From: Tsukamurella pulmonis
GTDB taxonomy: Bacteria > Actinomycetota > Actinomycetes > Mycobacteriales > Mycobacteriaceae
Assembly: GCF_900103175.1 (NCBI RefSeq)
Contig: NZ_FNLF01000002.1
Coordinates: 2,060,136-2,124,135, forward strand
Length of the DNA: 64,000 bases
Direction: 5' to 3'
The notes under the pieces were generated by a model, which was not told the origin of the DNA, ran no database searches, and worked only from the letters and a program-made list of their open reading frames with translations. The position numbers and the translations under genes are program-made. This document shows positions 1 to 9,350 of the stretch, piece after piece; the stretch's first letter is position 1; the number at the start of each line of letters is the position of its first letter.

Positions 1-1595
1 ACGAGCGCATCTGCGAGGGCTGCGGCGACTGCGGCCAGAAGAGCAACTGCCTCTCGGTGCACCCGGTGGAGACGGAGTTCGGCCGCAAGACCCGGATCGA
101 CCAGAGCTCCTGCAACCTCGACTTCTCCTGCCTCAAGGGCGACTGCCCGTCCTTCGTGACGGTCACGCCGGGCGAGGTCGGCAAGGTCCGCAAGTCGGTG
201 CCCGACATCACCGCCGAGTCGATTCCGCAGCCGAAGAAGGCCCGCCGCGAGGCCGACGGCATGGCGATCCGCGTCACCGGCATCGGCGGCACGGGCGTGG
301 TCACGGTCTCGCAGATCCTGGCGACGGCCACGGTGCTCGACGGTCACTCGGCGCGCACCGTCGACATGACCGGCATGGCGCAGAAGGGCGGCGCCGTCGT
401 CTCCGACATCAAGGTCTCGGCCACGTACGTGGACCAGGCCGCGAAGGTCGCCTCCGGCGACTGCGACGTCTACCTGTCCTGCGACAGCCTCGTCGGCGTC
501 GATCCGACGAACCTCAAGGTGGCCTCGCCCGAGCGCACCACGTCGATCGTCTCGACCACCGAGGTGCCCACCGGCCAGATGGTGATCGACACGTCGGTGG
601 GCTACCCGGACGCGCGGAGCATCCACGAGGCGATCGACCGCGCCTCGCTGCGCACCGTGTACCTCGATCCGGGCGAGCTGACGCTGCAGCTGTTCGGCGA
701 CGAGCAGTACGCCAACATGTTCATGGTCGGCGCGGCGTTCCAGACCGGTGCACTGCCGATCAGCTCCACCTCGATCGAGCGTGCCATCGAGCTCAACGGC
801 GTGGCCGTGGAGAAGAACCTGCAGGCGTTCCGCCGTGGCCGCCAGTCGGTGTCGGACCCGGCCGGCGTCAAGGCCGCGATCGACGCGCTGCACCCGGTGC
901 CCGCGCCGGCTCCGGTCAGCGCTTTCGCCAAGGGTCTCGTCGGGGTGCTCGACGGTGGCTCCGAGGAGTTGCTGCGCCAGGTCGGGATCCGCGTGGACGA
1001 GTTGGTCGCGTACCAGGACAAGGCCTACGCCGAGCGCTACGTCGATGACGTCGCCCGCGTCTTCCGCGCCGAGAAGAGCTGGGGCTCGGAGGATCTCACC
1101 GCGGCTGTCGCGCACAACCTGCACAAGCTGATGGCGTACAAGGACGAGTACGAGGTTGCGCGGCTCTCGCAGGACGCCGGCTTCGCGGCGCAGGTCGCCG
1201 ACGAGTTCGGTGCCGATGCCAAGAAGGCGATCCGCCTGCACCCGCCGACGCTGCGCGAGATGGGCCTGAAGAACAAGCTCGCACTGGGTGAGTGGGTCAA
1301 CCCGGGCACGAAGACGCTCGCGAAGATGAAGCGCCTGCGCGGCACCAAGCTCGACTTCTTCGGCATGACCGAGATGCGGAAGATGGAGCGCACGCTCATC
1401 GCCGAGTACCGGGCACTGGTGGGCCTCATGATCGCCGCCGCCGAGGGCGGCCGCGTGGCCGAGGATCAGCGGATGCAGGTCGTCGCCCTGGCCGAGCTGC
1501 CCGACATGGTTCGCGGCTACGAGTCGATCAAGACCGGCAACGTGGAGAAGTACCGCGCCGCCGTCCAGGCGCAGCTTCAGACGCTGGGCTGGTAA
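1..1595 (+). CDS. Indolepyruvate ferredoxin oxidoreductase family protein, C-terminal part (5' end outside window)
   Basis: The reading frame is open from base 3 and continues upstream of the window, so about 530 C-terminal codons are seen. It opens with a ferredoxin-like cysteine cluster (Cys at fragment residues 4, 7, 10 and 16, then 38, 44 and 49), as expected for the 4Fe-4S segment of an indolepyruvate/2-oxoacid:ferredoxin oxidoreductase. A gamma-subunit-type domain with a GIGGTGVVTV loop and the TGMAQKGG motif follows, then a long C-terminal domain of the DUF6537 type. These fused enzymes oxidatively decarboxylate aryl-pyruvates to acyl-CoA in amino-acid catabolism. A strong hairpin follows the stop codon. 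Family assignment is confident; the exact substrate is not. Confidence 0.88.
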   Translation, partial: ERICEGCGDCGQKSNCLSVHPVETEFGRKTRIDQSSCNLDFSCLKGDCPSFVTVTPGEVGKVRKSVPDITAESIPQPKKARREADGMAIRVTGIGGTGVVTVSQILATATVLDGHSARTVDMTGMAQKGGAVVSDIKVSATYVDQAAKVASGDCDVYLSCDSLVGVDPTNLKVASPERTTSIVSTTEVPTGQMVIDTSVGYPDARSIHEAIDRASLRTVYLDPGELTLQLFGDEQYANMFMVGAAFQTGALPISSTSIERAIELNGVAVEKNLQAFRRGRQSVSDPAGVKAAIDALHPVPAPAPVSAFAKGLVGVLDGGSEELLRQVGIRVDELVAYQDKAYAERYVDDVARVFRAEKSWGSEDLTAAVAHNLHKLMAYKDEYEVARLSQDAGFAAQVADEFGADAKKAIRLHPPTLREMGLKNKLALGEWVNPGTKTLAKMKRLRGTKLDFFGMTEMRKMERTLIAEYRALVGLMIAAAEGGRVAEDQRMQVVALAELPDMVRGYESIKTGNVEKYRAAVQAQLQTLGW

Positions 1596-1613
1596 CCCTC
1601 CGTCCCTCGTGTT

Positions 1614-1658
1614 CGACGGTGACCGTCCCTTCGCTCTGAGGGGCGGTCACCGTCGTTT
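1614..1658 (+). terminator. Hairpin terminator after the oxidoreductase
   Basis: A 12-bp perfect stem, CGACGGTGACCG (1614-1625) with CGGTCACCGTCG (1644-1655), is extended by T-G and three C-G pairs and followed by TTT. It lies between convergent genes, so it may serve both strands. A near-identical outer stem recurs at 33691-33731. Confidence 0.75.
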
Positions 1659-1668
1659 CGGCCCCGCG

Positions 1669-2091
1669 TCACGGGTGCATCCGTGAGCCCTTCATGATTC
1701 GATCGACGGCGTTCTTGGGACCGTGGACGCCGATGCCGACCAGGTCCAGCTCAGCGGTGCCGACCGCCTGCACCGCGGCGCGGTTGTCGCGGTCGTTGCC
1801 GGTCGAGAACAGTTCCCTTGTGAAGACCGACACGGTCAGGCCCCGCCCCAGCGCCCGCTGGTGCGCGAGGCGGAGTGTGTCGGCGGCGCCCTCGAAGACG
1901 AGGACGGGCTGGCGGAACATGGGCAGGTACGCGACGCCGTCGGCGTCCGCGTAGGGCTCGCCGACGACGTCGGGAACCGTGGCGGCGATCCCGCTCACGA
2001 GGAACGCCGTGGCGTTGAGGCGTTGCCACCCGGCTAGATCGTCGCGAAGCAGTACCGCGATCTTGGTGTCGAATCGGATCGTCTCGGTCAT
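1669..2091 (-). CDS. DUF2000 family protein
   Basis: This 140-residue protein starts MTETIRFDTK and matches the general pattern of small DUF2000 proteins, which have a PTH2-like fold: an N-terminal strand with Asp, LAGWQRLN, and a C-terminal DLVGIGVHGPK. The frame stays open further upstream, but the ATG at 2091 is chosen because it gives family length and leaves room for the divergent AraC promoter. No catalytic function is established for the family. Divergent placement next to an AraC regulator suggests that regulator controls it, which is inference from context only. Confidence 0.75.
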   Translation of the reverse strand: MTETIRFDTKIAVLLRDDLAGWQRLNATAFLVSGIAATVPDVVGEPYADADGVAYLPMFRQPVLVFEGAADTLRLAHQRALGRGLTVSVFTRELFSTGNDRDNRAAVQAVGTAELDLVGIGVHGPKNAVDRIMKGSRMHP

Positions 2092-2142
2092 GCCCCCAGC
2101 GTCGTCGGCGGCCGGTGCCCGAGTCTTGTACATACTTGATGG

Positions 2143-2946
2143 ATGTCCGCGGAGTCGAGCGTCGCGTGGCGACCCCGCGTCGAGGGGATCGCCGAGGTGT
2201 TCCGGGCGCACTTCGAGGAGCACGCCTACCCGATGCACACGCACGAGGTCTGGACGTTGCTCACGGTCGACCGCGGGCGCATCGGGTATGAGCTGGGCGG
2301 CGAGCGGTGCGATTCGTCGACGCGGTCGGTGACGCTGCTGCCGCCGCACGTCGCGCACGACGGGCACAGCCTCACGGCGGGCGGGTTCGACAAGCGGGTG
2401 ATCTACCTGGAGTCGCGGATGCTCGACGGGATCGGCCGCGCCGTCGGCAGGCCGACGCTGCTCGACGGGGCGCTCCGGCGGCGTGTCGATCGGCTCAATC
2501 GAGCGCTCGCCGGGCCGGGCGAGGAGTTCGAAGCGGCGAGCAGGCTGGCGCTGATCGTCGAACGGCTGCAGTGGCACTTGGACGGCAACCCGGAGCCTCT
2601 ACGGGCCCCGCGGAACCGATCGATCGCCCACGCTCTCCGGGACCTGCTCGACAGCAGTGTCCGCGAGGGCATGACCCTGGAGGAGGCAGGCTGCGCGCTC
2701 CACGCGGATCCGACGCACCTGGTCAGGGAGTTCTCCCGCGAGTTCGGGCTCCCGCCGCACCGCTACCTGATCGGCCGCCGGGTCGAGCTCGCGCGCAGGC
2801 TACTGCTGGCAGGTGCCGCCGCGGCGGACGTCTCGGTGGAGGCGGGGTTCCACGACCAGTCGCACCTCAACCGTCACTTCAAGTCGATGGTCGGAACCAC
2901 GCCTGGACGCTTCGCGCGGAGCGGGGGAACCGCAGCTCGCAGGTGA
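2143..2946 (+). CDS. AraC family transcriptional regulator
   Basis: The protein has 267 residues. Its N-terminal half is a cupin-type sensing domain (AraC_binding) with the HFEEHAYPMHTHE metal/ligand-like pocket motif. The C-terminal 100 residues form the double HTH: the first helix pair lies around MTLEEAGCALHADPTHLVREF and the second around VSVEAGFHDQSHLNRHFKSMVG, which also holds the classic AraC signature. It is transcribed away from the DUF2000 gene with 51 bases between the starts. The inducer is unknown. It is expected to act on its own intergenic region and on the DUF2000 gene. Confidence 0.9.
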   Translation: MSAESSVAWRPRVEGIAEVFRAHFEEHAYPMHTHEVWTLLTVDRGRIGYELGGERCDSSTRSVTLLPPHVAHDGHSLTAGGFDKRVIYLESRMLDGIGRAVGRPTLLDGALRRRVDRLNRALAGPGEEFEAASRLALIVERLQWHLDGNPEPLRAPRNRSIAHALRDLLDSSVREGMTLEEAGCALHADPTHLVREFSREFGLPPHRYLIGRRVELARRLLLAGAAAADVSVEAGFHDQSHLNRHFKSMVGTTPGRFARSGGTAARR

Positions 2947-3010
2947 TCTCGTCCCGGCGTTCGGACGCGGCCGAACTGCGAGGCGGCGTGTCGCGCGTTC
3001 GATGCTTGCT

Positions 3011-3026
3011 TCGAACGCAGGTTCGC
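3011..3026 (+). promoter_or_regulatory. LexA SOS box upstream of recA
   Basis: TCGAACGCAGGTTCGC contains GAAC-N4-GTTC with the flanking C and G, a full match to the mycobacterial/Gram-positive SOS core CGAAC-N4-GTTCG. A TATAGT hexamer (3028-3033) follows immediately, so LexA bound here would occlude that -10. It lies 156 bases before the recA start. Confidence 0.88.
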
Positions 3027-3092
3027 CTATAGTCGACGGTGTTCGACGTGAAAGTGAGCCGGCGAGAGCGCGCCCGATGCGGATGCGCAAAC

Positions 3093-3115
3093 TTGTCAGA
3101 GGGTCCCTCTAGCGT
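3093..3115 (+). promoter_or_regulatory. PafBC-type (RecA-independent) damage promoter of recA
   Basis: TTGTCAGAG (3093-3101), eight bases, then TAGCGT (3110-3115) fits the known RecA-NDp/PafBC motif tTGTCRGtg-N8-TAnnnT of mycobacteria. It lies downstream of the SOS-boxed promoter, 67 bases before recA, so recA should be inducible by both LexA cleavage and PafBC, as in M. tuberculosis. Confidence 0.82.
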
Positions 3116-3181
3116 CCGTAGCAACAGTAGAACCCAGCGCCGGCGGTACTTCCCACCCCGGCCCGAAGGACGGAGAGTCCC

Positions 3182-4231
3182 ATGGCACCTGCACCCGCGG
3201 ATCGCGACAAGGCCCTCGAGTTGGCGCTCGCCCAGATCGACAAAAGCTACGGCAAGGGCTCGGTCATGCGCCTCGGCGACGAGGTCCGCCAGCCCATCGC
3301 GGTGATCCCCACCGGCTCCATCGCGCTGGACGTGGCGCTGGGCATCGGCGGTCTCCCTCGCGGCCGCGTCATCGAGGTCTACGGCCCGGAGTCCTCGGGT
3401 AAGACCACTGTCGCCCTGCACGCGGTCGCGGAGGCGCAGGCCAACGGCGGCATCGCCGCCTTCATCGACGCGGAGCACGCGCTGGATCCCGACTACGCCG
3501 CGAAGCTGGGGGTCGATACCGACGCCCTGCTCGTCTCCCAGCCCGATACCGGTGAGCAGGCCCTCGAGATCGCGGACATGCTGATCCGCTCCGGCGCACT
3601 CGACATCATCGTGATCGACTCGGTGGCCGCGCTGGTCCCCAAGGCCGAGATCGAGGGCGAGATGGGCGACAGCCACGTCGGCCTGCAGGCCCGCCTCATG
3701 AGCCAGGCGCTCCGCAAGATGACCGGCGCCCTGAACAACTCGGGCACCACCGCCATCTTCATCAACCAGCTGCGCGAGAAGATCGGCGTCATGTTCGGCT
3801 CGCCCGAGACCACCACGGGCGGTAAGGCGCTGAAGTTCTACGCCTCCGTGCGCCTGGACGTGCGCCGCATCGAGACCCTCAAGGACGGCACCGACGCCGT
3901 GGGTAACCGCACCCGCGTCAAGGTCGTCAAGAACAAGGTCTCGCCGCCGTTCAAGCAGGCCGAGTTCGACATCATCTACGGCCAGGGCATCAGCCGCGAG
4001 GGCTCCATCATCGACATGGGCGTCAACGAGGGCTTCATCCGCAAGTCCGGCTCCTGGTACACCTACGACGGTGACCAGCTGGGCCAGGGCAAGGAGAACG
4101 CCCGCAAGTTCCTGGTCGAGAACCCGGACGTCCGCGATGAGATCGAGAAGCGGATCAAGGAGAAGCTGGGCGTGGGTGCCGATGTCACTGTCGAGGCCGA
4201 CGAGATCGCTCCCGCCCCCGTCGATTTCTAG
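3182..4231 (+). CDS. recA: Recombinase RecA
   Basis: At 349 residues this is full length for an intein-free RecA. The Walker A motif GPESSGKTT is at residues 68-76, and the typical [38 protein letters not shown] and [28 protein letters not shown] segments follow, with an acidic C-terminus. RecA forms the ssDNA filament for homologous recombination and stimulates LexA self-cleavage. A GGACGGAGAG purine run precedes the ATG. Two damage promoters lie upstream (SOS box 3011-3026; PafBC motif 3093-3115). recX follows after six bases, so the two are co-transcribed. Confidence 0.99.
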   Translation: MAPAPADRDKALELALAQIDKSYGKGSVMRLGDEVRQPIAVIPTGSIALDVALGIGGLPRGRVIEVYGPESSGKTTVALHAVAEAQANGGIAAFIDAEHALDPDYAAKLGVDTDALLVSQPDTGEQALEIADMLIRSGALDIIVIDSVAALVPKAEIEGEMGDSHVGLQARLMSQALRKMTGALNNSGTTAIFINQLREKIGVMFGSPETTTGGKALKFYASVRLDVRRIETLKDGTDAVGNRTRVKVVKNKVSPPFKQAEFDIIYGQGISREGSIIDMGVNEGFIRKSGSWYTYDGDQLGQGKENARKFLVENPDVRDEIEKRIKEKLGVGADVTVEADEIAPAPVDF

Positions 4232-4237
4232 CCCGCG

Positions 4238-4843
4238 ATGTCGGACTACGCCGACGACGAGGTCGTCTCGCGAGGCCGGCGGCGCGGTCGTCGTCGGCGC
4301 GACGGTGACGGACCGGAGGGGCAGCCGCAGCAGGTCGAACAGGACCCGGCCAAACGTGAGGCGCTGGCCCGGGACCTGATCTACCGGGCCCTCGGCATGC
4401 GCGATCACTCGCGAGCCGAGCTGCGGAACAAGCTGGCGCGCCGAGGTTTCGACGAGGAGCTCACCGAGCGGATGCTCGACAAGTTCGTCGCCGCCGGCCT
4501 CATCGACGATGCCGCGTTCGCGCAGCGGTGGGTGCAGTCCCGCCACCAGTTCTCCGGCCGGGGCCGCCGCGCCCTCGCACAGGAGTTGCGCACGAAGGGC
4601 GTCGGCGAGGAGGAGGCGTCGGCGGCTCTCGAGACGGTCAGCCGGGAGGACGAGCGGGAACGGGCGGCCGAGCTGGTCGATCGCAAACTCGCCCGTGTCG
4701 AGGTGCCGGAGGACCGGATCGAGCGCGACAAGCTGACCCAGCGCCTCGTCGGCATGCTCGGACGGCGCGGCTACCATCCGTCGCTGGCATTGTCGGTGGT
4801 ACTCGAGGCTCTCCGCGAGAAGGCGGAGGCCGCCGCGGAGTAG
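4238..4843 (+). CDS. recX: Regulatory protein RecX
   Basis: This 201-residue protein sits six bases after recA. After a charged N-terminal tail it shows the RecX helical repeats: RALGMRDHSRAELRNKLARRGFDEE, then GLIDDAAFAQRWVQSR, and ending GYHPSLALSVVLEALRE. RecX binds the RecA filament groove and inhibits recombinase and coprotease activity, limiting the SOS response. Co-transcription with recA gives simultaneous induction of the activator and its brake. Its end is followed by a terminator hairpin at 4955-4980. Confidence 0.95.
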   Translation: MSDYADDEVVSRGRRRGRRRRDGDGPEGQPQQVEQDPAKREALARDLIYRALGMRDHSRAELRNKLARRGFDEELTERMLDKFVAAGLIDDAAFAQRWVQSRHQFSGRGRRALAQELRTKGVGEEEASAALETVSREDERERAAELVDRKLARVEVPEDRIERDKLTQRLVGMLGRRGYHPSLALSVVLEALREKAEAAAE

Positions 4844-4954
4844 CCACGGCGGCGCCTCATCTGCGTCCCGCGTGCGCGTACCGAGACGGGCCCACGCCGC
4901 GCCGCTGTCGCGCGACGTCCCATGAACCAGGGGAGTGATCCCCGTGCCGAGTGG

Positions 4955-4980
4955 AGCCCCCGGAGAACACTCCGGGGGCT
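4955..4980 (+). terminator. Terminator hairpin of recA-recX
   Basis: AGCCCCCGGA (4955-4964) pairs perfectly with TCCGGGGGCT (4971-4980) around a six-base loop, followed by TCGCTG without a true U-tract. The gene-free stretch 4844-5172 contains this hairpin; I see no other coding or clear promoter signal in it before the Shine-Dalgarno at about 5160. Confidence 0.7.
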
Positions 4981-5172
4981 TCGCTGTATCGCCGGCCAGC
5001 GCATCCGGGTACTGGTCACGCTGCGGTGCGCCGGAGTAGTGTCCTGCTCATGACTGCCGGAACGGCCACGGGCCATGCACGGACGGGCGATCCGGCGAAC
5101 GGTTGACGGCCCGGTCTCCGCCGTTCGGAATCACACCACACATACCCCGATTCCGAACCCGAAGGAGATTCC

Positions 5173-5547
5173 ATGCCAGCACGTTTCAACCACACCATCA
5201 TCTTCGCCACCAACAGCGACGAGTCCGCCGCGTTCTACCGCGACTACCTCGAGGCGCGCCCCGCGCAGTCCTGGGGGCCGTTCACCAACCTCGAGATCGA
5301 GGACGGCGTCCTCCTGCAGATCGCGGCACCGCCCATCGAGATCCAGTCGCAGCACTACGCGTTCCTCGTCGATGACGACCACTTCGACCGCGCCTACGCC
5401 CTGCTCACCGAGCGCGGCGTCGATCATGCCGCGGACCCGTTCTGGAAGGAGCCGGGCCGCATCAACCACGGGCACGGCGGGCGCGGCGTCTACGTCCGGG
5501 ACCCCGCCGGCCACGGCATCGAGTTGCTCACCCGCCCCTACCTGTGA
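5173..5547 (+). CDS. VOC (glyoxalase/bleomycin-resistance) family protein
   Basis: A strong GAAGGAGA Shine-Dalgarno precedes the ATG. The 124 residues form one vicinal-oxygen-chelate module pair: an N-terminal FNHTIIFATNSDESAAFYRDYL strand-helix and a C-terminal GRGVYVRDPAGHGIELLTRPY strand that typically supplies the metal-binding Glu. Length is typical of stand-alone glyoxalase-like proteins acting as dimers. The substrate cannot be told from sequence. It converges on the ABC operon with only three bases between stop codons. Confidence 0.82.
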   Translation: MPARFNHTIIFATNSDESAAFYRDYLEARPAQSWGPFTNLEIEDGVLLQIAAPPIEIQSQHYAFLVDDDHFDRAYALLTERGVDHAADPFWKEPGRINHGHGGRGVYVRDPAGHGIELLTRPYL

Positions 5548-5550
5548 CGG

Positions 5551-6513
5551 TCAGCGCGACGCACAGGGCGCGCCGCCGGCCGCGTCGAGGCCGAGGTCTC
5601 CGAGCCCGGAGGCGATCCGGTCGGAGCCCCCGTCGCGGTCGAGGGTGCGCATCGCCTCCTCGTCGCCGACGGCCCGCCGCAGGGACCGCTCCCACTCACC
5701 GGATTCGAGCATCGTCCGCAGCGCCGCGTTGACCGCGTCGACGGCGTCGGCATCACCCTGCGCCAGCCCGATGCCGTAGCGCTCCACCGCGAACGGTGCT
5801 CCCGCCGCGCGGAGCCGGCCGTCGACGCAGGTCTCCTTCGGCAGGGTCATGTCCACGAGGCGGAAGGCGTCGGGGCGCTGCGCAGCGAAACCGGCGAGGA
5901 TCACCTCGTCGGTGGTCACCGCATCGACGACCCGGCGGTCCAACGCATCCGCGCAGGCCCGGTAGGAGTCGTACTCCAGAAGCCGCACGCCCGGCAGCAA
6001 CTCGGCGACGGTGTGCGCCGAGGTCGAGCCGCTCACCGAGCACAGCGTGCGGTTGCGGCCGAGATCGGCGACGGTGTCGACACCCGCCTCGTCGTGCCGT
6101 ACGAGCAGCCCCTGGCGGGTCGACAGGTACGGGCCGGCGAACGCGACGGCGTCCGCACGCTCGGCGTCGATCGAGTAGGACGCCACGATCGCGTCCACCT
6201 CGCCGTTGCCGATCAGCTTCTCGCGCTGCGAGGTCGGGCTCTCGCGCCAGGTGATCTTCGGTTCGGGCTTGCCACGGGCGTCGGCCACCGTCCGGATGAC
6301 GAACCGCGCGACGTCGATGTCGAAGCCGGAGTACGCACCGTCGGGCCCCCGCAGTCCGAGACCCGGTTGGTCGGCCTTCACTCCCACCAGGACGGCACCG
6401 TCGTCGATGGAGCGCAGGAGGTTGCGCGGTGACGGCCCGGAACACGCGCCGAGCGCGGCCACCAGCACTGTCACCAGTGCCAGGGCCGCGCTCGCGCGAG
6501 TTCGGGAGATCAC
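5551..6513 (-). CDS. Second glutamate-type ABC substrate-binding lipoprotein
   Basis: Last gene of the five-gene uptake operon. With the GTG start at 6513 it has 320 residues and a lipoprotein signal (LVAALGAC, lipid Cys24). The family 3 solute-binding fold is clear: VGVKADQPGLG, YSGFDIDVARFV, NGEVDAIVASYSI, FAGPYLSTRQGLLVR and CSVSGSTS. The conserved GFDIDV ligand-loop motif is intact here, unlike in the first binding protein of the operon. A paralogue of the product of 8140-9351, it probably delivers an amino acid such as glutamate or a related compound to the same permeases. The start is a judgement: the frame is open upstream inside the permease gene, but the signal peptide begins here. 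Confidence 0.85.
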   Translation of the reverse strand: MISRTRASAALALVTVLVAALGACSGPSPRNLLRSIDDGAVLVGVKADQPGLGLRGPDGAYSGFDIDVARFVIRTVADARGKPEPKITWRESPTSQREKLIGNGEVDAIVASYSIDAERADAVAFAGPYLSTRQGLLVRHDEAGVDTVADLGRNRTLCSVSGSTSAHTVAELLPGVRLLEYDSYRACADALDRRVVDAVTTDEVILAGFAAQRPDAFRLVDMTLPKETCVDGRLRAAGAPFAVERYGIGLAQGDADAVDAVNAALRTMLESGEWERSLRRAVGDEEAMRTLDRDGGSDRIASGLGDLGLDAAGGAPCASR

Positions 6514-6518
6514 GTCGA

Positions 6519-7466
6519 TCAGTCGCCGTAGTCCTGCCGTAGATCCCTGTGCTTCGGATCCGGGTGCGTGGTCTCCAGGACTTCCTTGGACATCAGTCCG
6601 GGTTCCGGGAGCGCGTGCGGCGGATCCAGGATCGACTTCCTCTTGCGTCCCTCGCGCAGGTTCTTCTCGATGTTCGACGCGAGCGCCGAGAGTCCGAAGT
6701 TGATGAGGATCATGATGATCGCGACCACGATGAGCGTGGGGATCACGTTGCCCCAGTAGTTGCCCGCCTGGATGCCGGACTTGACGACCCCGACGTAGCC
6801 GATCGTGTAGCCCAATGTGCTGTCCTTGAGCGCGATGACCATCTGCGAGATCAGGGCCGGGAGCATGGCCGCGACGGCCTGCGGGAGCAGGATCAGACGC
6901 ATCGTCTGCGACTTGCGCAGGCCCAGCGCCTTCGCGGCTTCGAACTGGCCCTGCGGCAGCGAGTTGATCCCCGAGCGCAGGATCTCGGCGATCACCGAGC
7001 CGTTGTACAGGGCGAGGCCGAAGACCACGGCGAAGAACGCGGTGTAGTCCGAGGTGAACACCTTGTACACGCCGAAGACGATGTAGAGGAAGGTGATCAG
7101 GATCAGCACCGGGATCGCGCGGAAGAACTCCACGATCGCGCCCGTCGCCCAGCGCACCGACCGGTGGTCGGAGAGCCGGCCGATGCCGAGGAAGGCGCCC
7201 ATGATCACAGCCAGGATGATCGAGGCGAATGCTGCCTTGAAGGTGCCCCACAGGCCCGGGATGATGTAGGTGCCCCAGAAATTCTTCTCAGTGAAGGGCT
7301 CGAGCTTCTCCTGGTCGAACTGCCCGTTCGCGGCGAACGTGGTGATCACCCAGGCGAGGAGGCCGACGAGCACCACGATGAAGACCAGCGCGATGATGTT
7401 GTTGCGGACGCGGGCCTTCGGGCCGGGCGCGTCGTAGAGGACGGTCGAGGTGGACTTCGCGCTCAT
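6519..7466 (-). CDS. gluD: Glutamate-type ABC transporter permease (GluD-like)
   Basis: The protein has 315 residues: an N-terminal membrane helix (NNIIALVFIVVLVGLLAWVI), a periplasmic loop, then the HisM-type permease domain beginning at GLWGTFKAAFASIILAVIMG. The EAA-loop region reads QGQFEAAKALGLRKSQTMRLILLPQAV, the docking site for the ATPase. It overlaps the upstream permease by an ATGA, indicating translational coupling. The extended N-terminus and hydrophilic C-terminal tail match GluD of Corynebacterium rather than short His-type permeases. Confidence 0.88.
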   Translation of the reverse strand: MSAKSTSTVLYDAPGPKARVRNNIIALVFIVVLVGLLAWVITTFAANGQFDQEKLEPFTEKNFWGTYIIPGLWGTFKAAFASIILAVIMGAFLGIGRLSDHRSVRWATGAIVEFFRAIPVLILITFLYIVFGVYKVFTSDYTAFFAVVFGLALYNGSVIAEILRSGINSLPQGQFEAAKALGLRKSQTMRLILLPQAVAAMLPALISQMVIALKDSTLGYTIGYVGVVKSGIQAGNYWGNVIPTLIVVAIIMILINFGLSALASNIEKNLREGRKRKSILDPPHALPEPGLMSKEVLETTHPDPKHRDLRQDYGD

Positions 7467-8143
7467 CGCTTCACCGCCAGTCGCTTGGCGAAGTAGCCGA
7501 AGACGGCTCCCTCGAACAGTGTGATCACCATGAAGCAGGCCGCGAAGATCACGAAGATCAGGATCAGCTGATCACTGTGCAATTCCTGCTGCTCCTTCAT
7601 CAGCAGCGCCGCCTCACCGACACCGATGATCGACGCGATGGTGGTGTTCTTCGTGAGCGCAATGAGCACGCTGCCCATCGGCGCGATCACCGAGCGAATC
7701 GCCTGCGGCAGCACGATGATCTGGAAGACCTGGATGAACGACAGGCCCAGCGAGCGCGCCGCCTCGGCCTGGCCCAGCGGCACAGTGTTGAAGCCCGACC
7801 GCAGCGTCTCGCAGACGAAGGTGGCGGTGTAGACGACGAAGCCGATGACCGCCAGCCAGAAGTTGTTGTTGGTGGTGAAGTTCGCGTCCTCGGGAACCAG
7901 GGCGAGGCCCATGTTCTGGTAGAGCCCGAGGGACAGGAACAGGATGATGAGCGTCAGCGGCGTGTTGCGGACGATGTTGACGTACCAGGTGCCGAACACC
8001 CGCATGGCCGGTACGGGGGAGACCCGCATGCCCGCGAGGATCGTGCCCCAGATGGTGGCGCCGATCGCCGAGAAGAAGGTGAGCTTGATGGTCACCCAGA
8101 ACGCCGGCCACAGCTGTGGCCCGAGGTCTTCCCACATACTCAT
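7463..8143 (-). CDS. gluC: Glutamate-type ABC transporter permease (GluC-like)
   Basis: Starting at MSMWEDLGPQLWPAFWVTIK gives 226 residues with about five membrane segments and the EAA loop LGQAEAARSLGLSFIQVFQIIVLPQA. The open frame extends further upstream into the lipoprotein gene, but the chosen ATG overlaps the upstream stop as ATGA and begins the conserved domain. It pairs with the GluD-like permease to form the transmembrane channel. The order ATPase-binding protein-permease-permease is that of gluABCD. Confidence 0.9.
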   Translation of the reverse strand: MSMWEDLGPQLWPAFWVTIKLTFFSAIGATIWGTILAGMRVSPVPAMRVFGTWYVNIVRNTPLTLIILFLSLGLYQNMGLALVPEDANFTTNNNFWLAVIGFVVYTATFVCETLRSGFNTVPLGQAEAARSLGLSFIQVFQIIVLPQAIRSVIAPMGSVLIALTKNTTIASIIGVGEAALLMKEQQELHSDQLILIFVIFAACFMVITLFEGAVFGYFAKRLAVKR

Positions 8144-9350
8144 GCACCTGCCTTCGTGCACCAGGTCCGCGGATCGGACTGCGGCGCCGTTGCGGGCGTG
8201 CCGTCGGGTGCGGGCGCCGCGTCGGGGGCCTTGAGCGGAACCTGCTTGGGCAGCAACCACGTCTGGTCACCGGGAACGGCGACGAGCACGGACTTCGGCT
8301 TGCCCCCGTCGACGGGGCGCCCCTCCTCGATCATGGTGTTCGCGTACTCGCCCAAGTTCTCCCGCAGCGCCTTGAACAGGGCGTTATCGGGGTCGGCGTA
8401 GGCGCGTGCGGTGAAGTCGCTGACGGTCGCCGTCGGCACCACGCAACTCGGTGAGGAGGGCGTCGCCTCCGCGTCGTAGGCGGCCGCGCCCTGCTCACCG
8501 AGCGTCATCTCGCGCAGCGCCTTGTTCACCTCGCGGAGCGCGTCGGCGTCGCCCTTGCGCAGGCCGATGCCGTAGCGCTCGGTGGAGAACTGATCGCCCT
8601 TCTTCTTCTCCGTCTTGGTGCCGGTGCTGCTGGTCAGGGTCACGTCCTTCGGGTAGGTCATCGGCACGATGTCGAACTCGCCGGGGTACTTCGCCTGGAA
8701 GCCGGCGAGGATCGTCGCGTCGGTGGTGAGCGCGTCCAGCACGCCGCGGCGCACGCCCTCCACGCACGAGGCGTAGCCGTCGTACTGCTGCAGCTGGACG
8801 TTCGGCAGGGCCGCCTTGACGTTGATCGCCGAGGTCGAGCCCGACACCGAGCACAGCTTGCGGCCCGAATTGAGGTCCTCGAGGCTGCGGATCGGGTTCG
8901 AGGTCTTCTTACTCACCAGCAGCGCCTGATAGGTGGTCACGTACGGCCCGGCGAAGGTGACCTTCTTGGTGCGGGCGGCGCTGATGGAGTACGTGGCGGC
9001 GATCATGTCGACCTCGCCGTTCTCGATCATCCGCTCACGCAGGGGAGACGGGGTCTCCTTCCACGTGATCTTCGGTTCGTCCCAGCCGTTGTTCTTCGCG
9101 ATCTGCTTGACCACGAACTCGGAGACGTCCACGTCGGACCCCGAGTGGGACTTGTCGGGGTTGCGATTGGCGAGACCGGGCTGGTCGTATTTCGTGCCCA
9201 GCACGACATCGCCGTTGCGGATCGAGTCCAGCAGGCTGCGCGGGGTGTCCGTCCCGCACGCGGAGAGGAGGGGAACGGTGACGAGAGTGGCGGCCAGCGC
9301 GACGAACGCGCCCCGCCACGGTCGGGTTCGAGTGCTCTGCGGTGATGTCA

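Noticed and set aside
3182-4231. Intein in recA, as in M. tuberculosis
   Set aside because: The gene is 349 codons with uninterrupted conserved motifs.
2879-4777. Long open frame antisense to recA-recX (over 600 codons)
   Set aside because: Composition (Leu/Val/Asp/Gly/His-rich) is the usual mirror of high-GC coding DNA; recA and recX are certain on the other strand.
4844-5172. Possible small gene in the 329-base gap after recX
   Set aside because: No frame with ribosome site and GC-skewed third positions; only the terminator hairpin is convincing.
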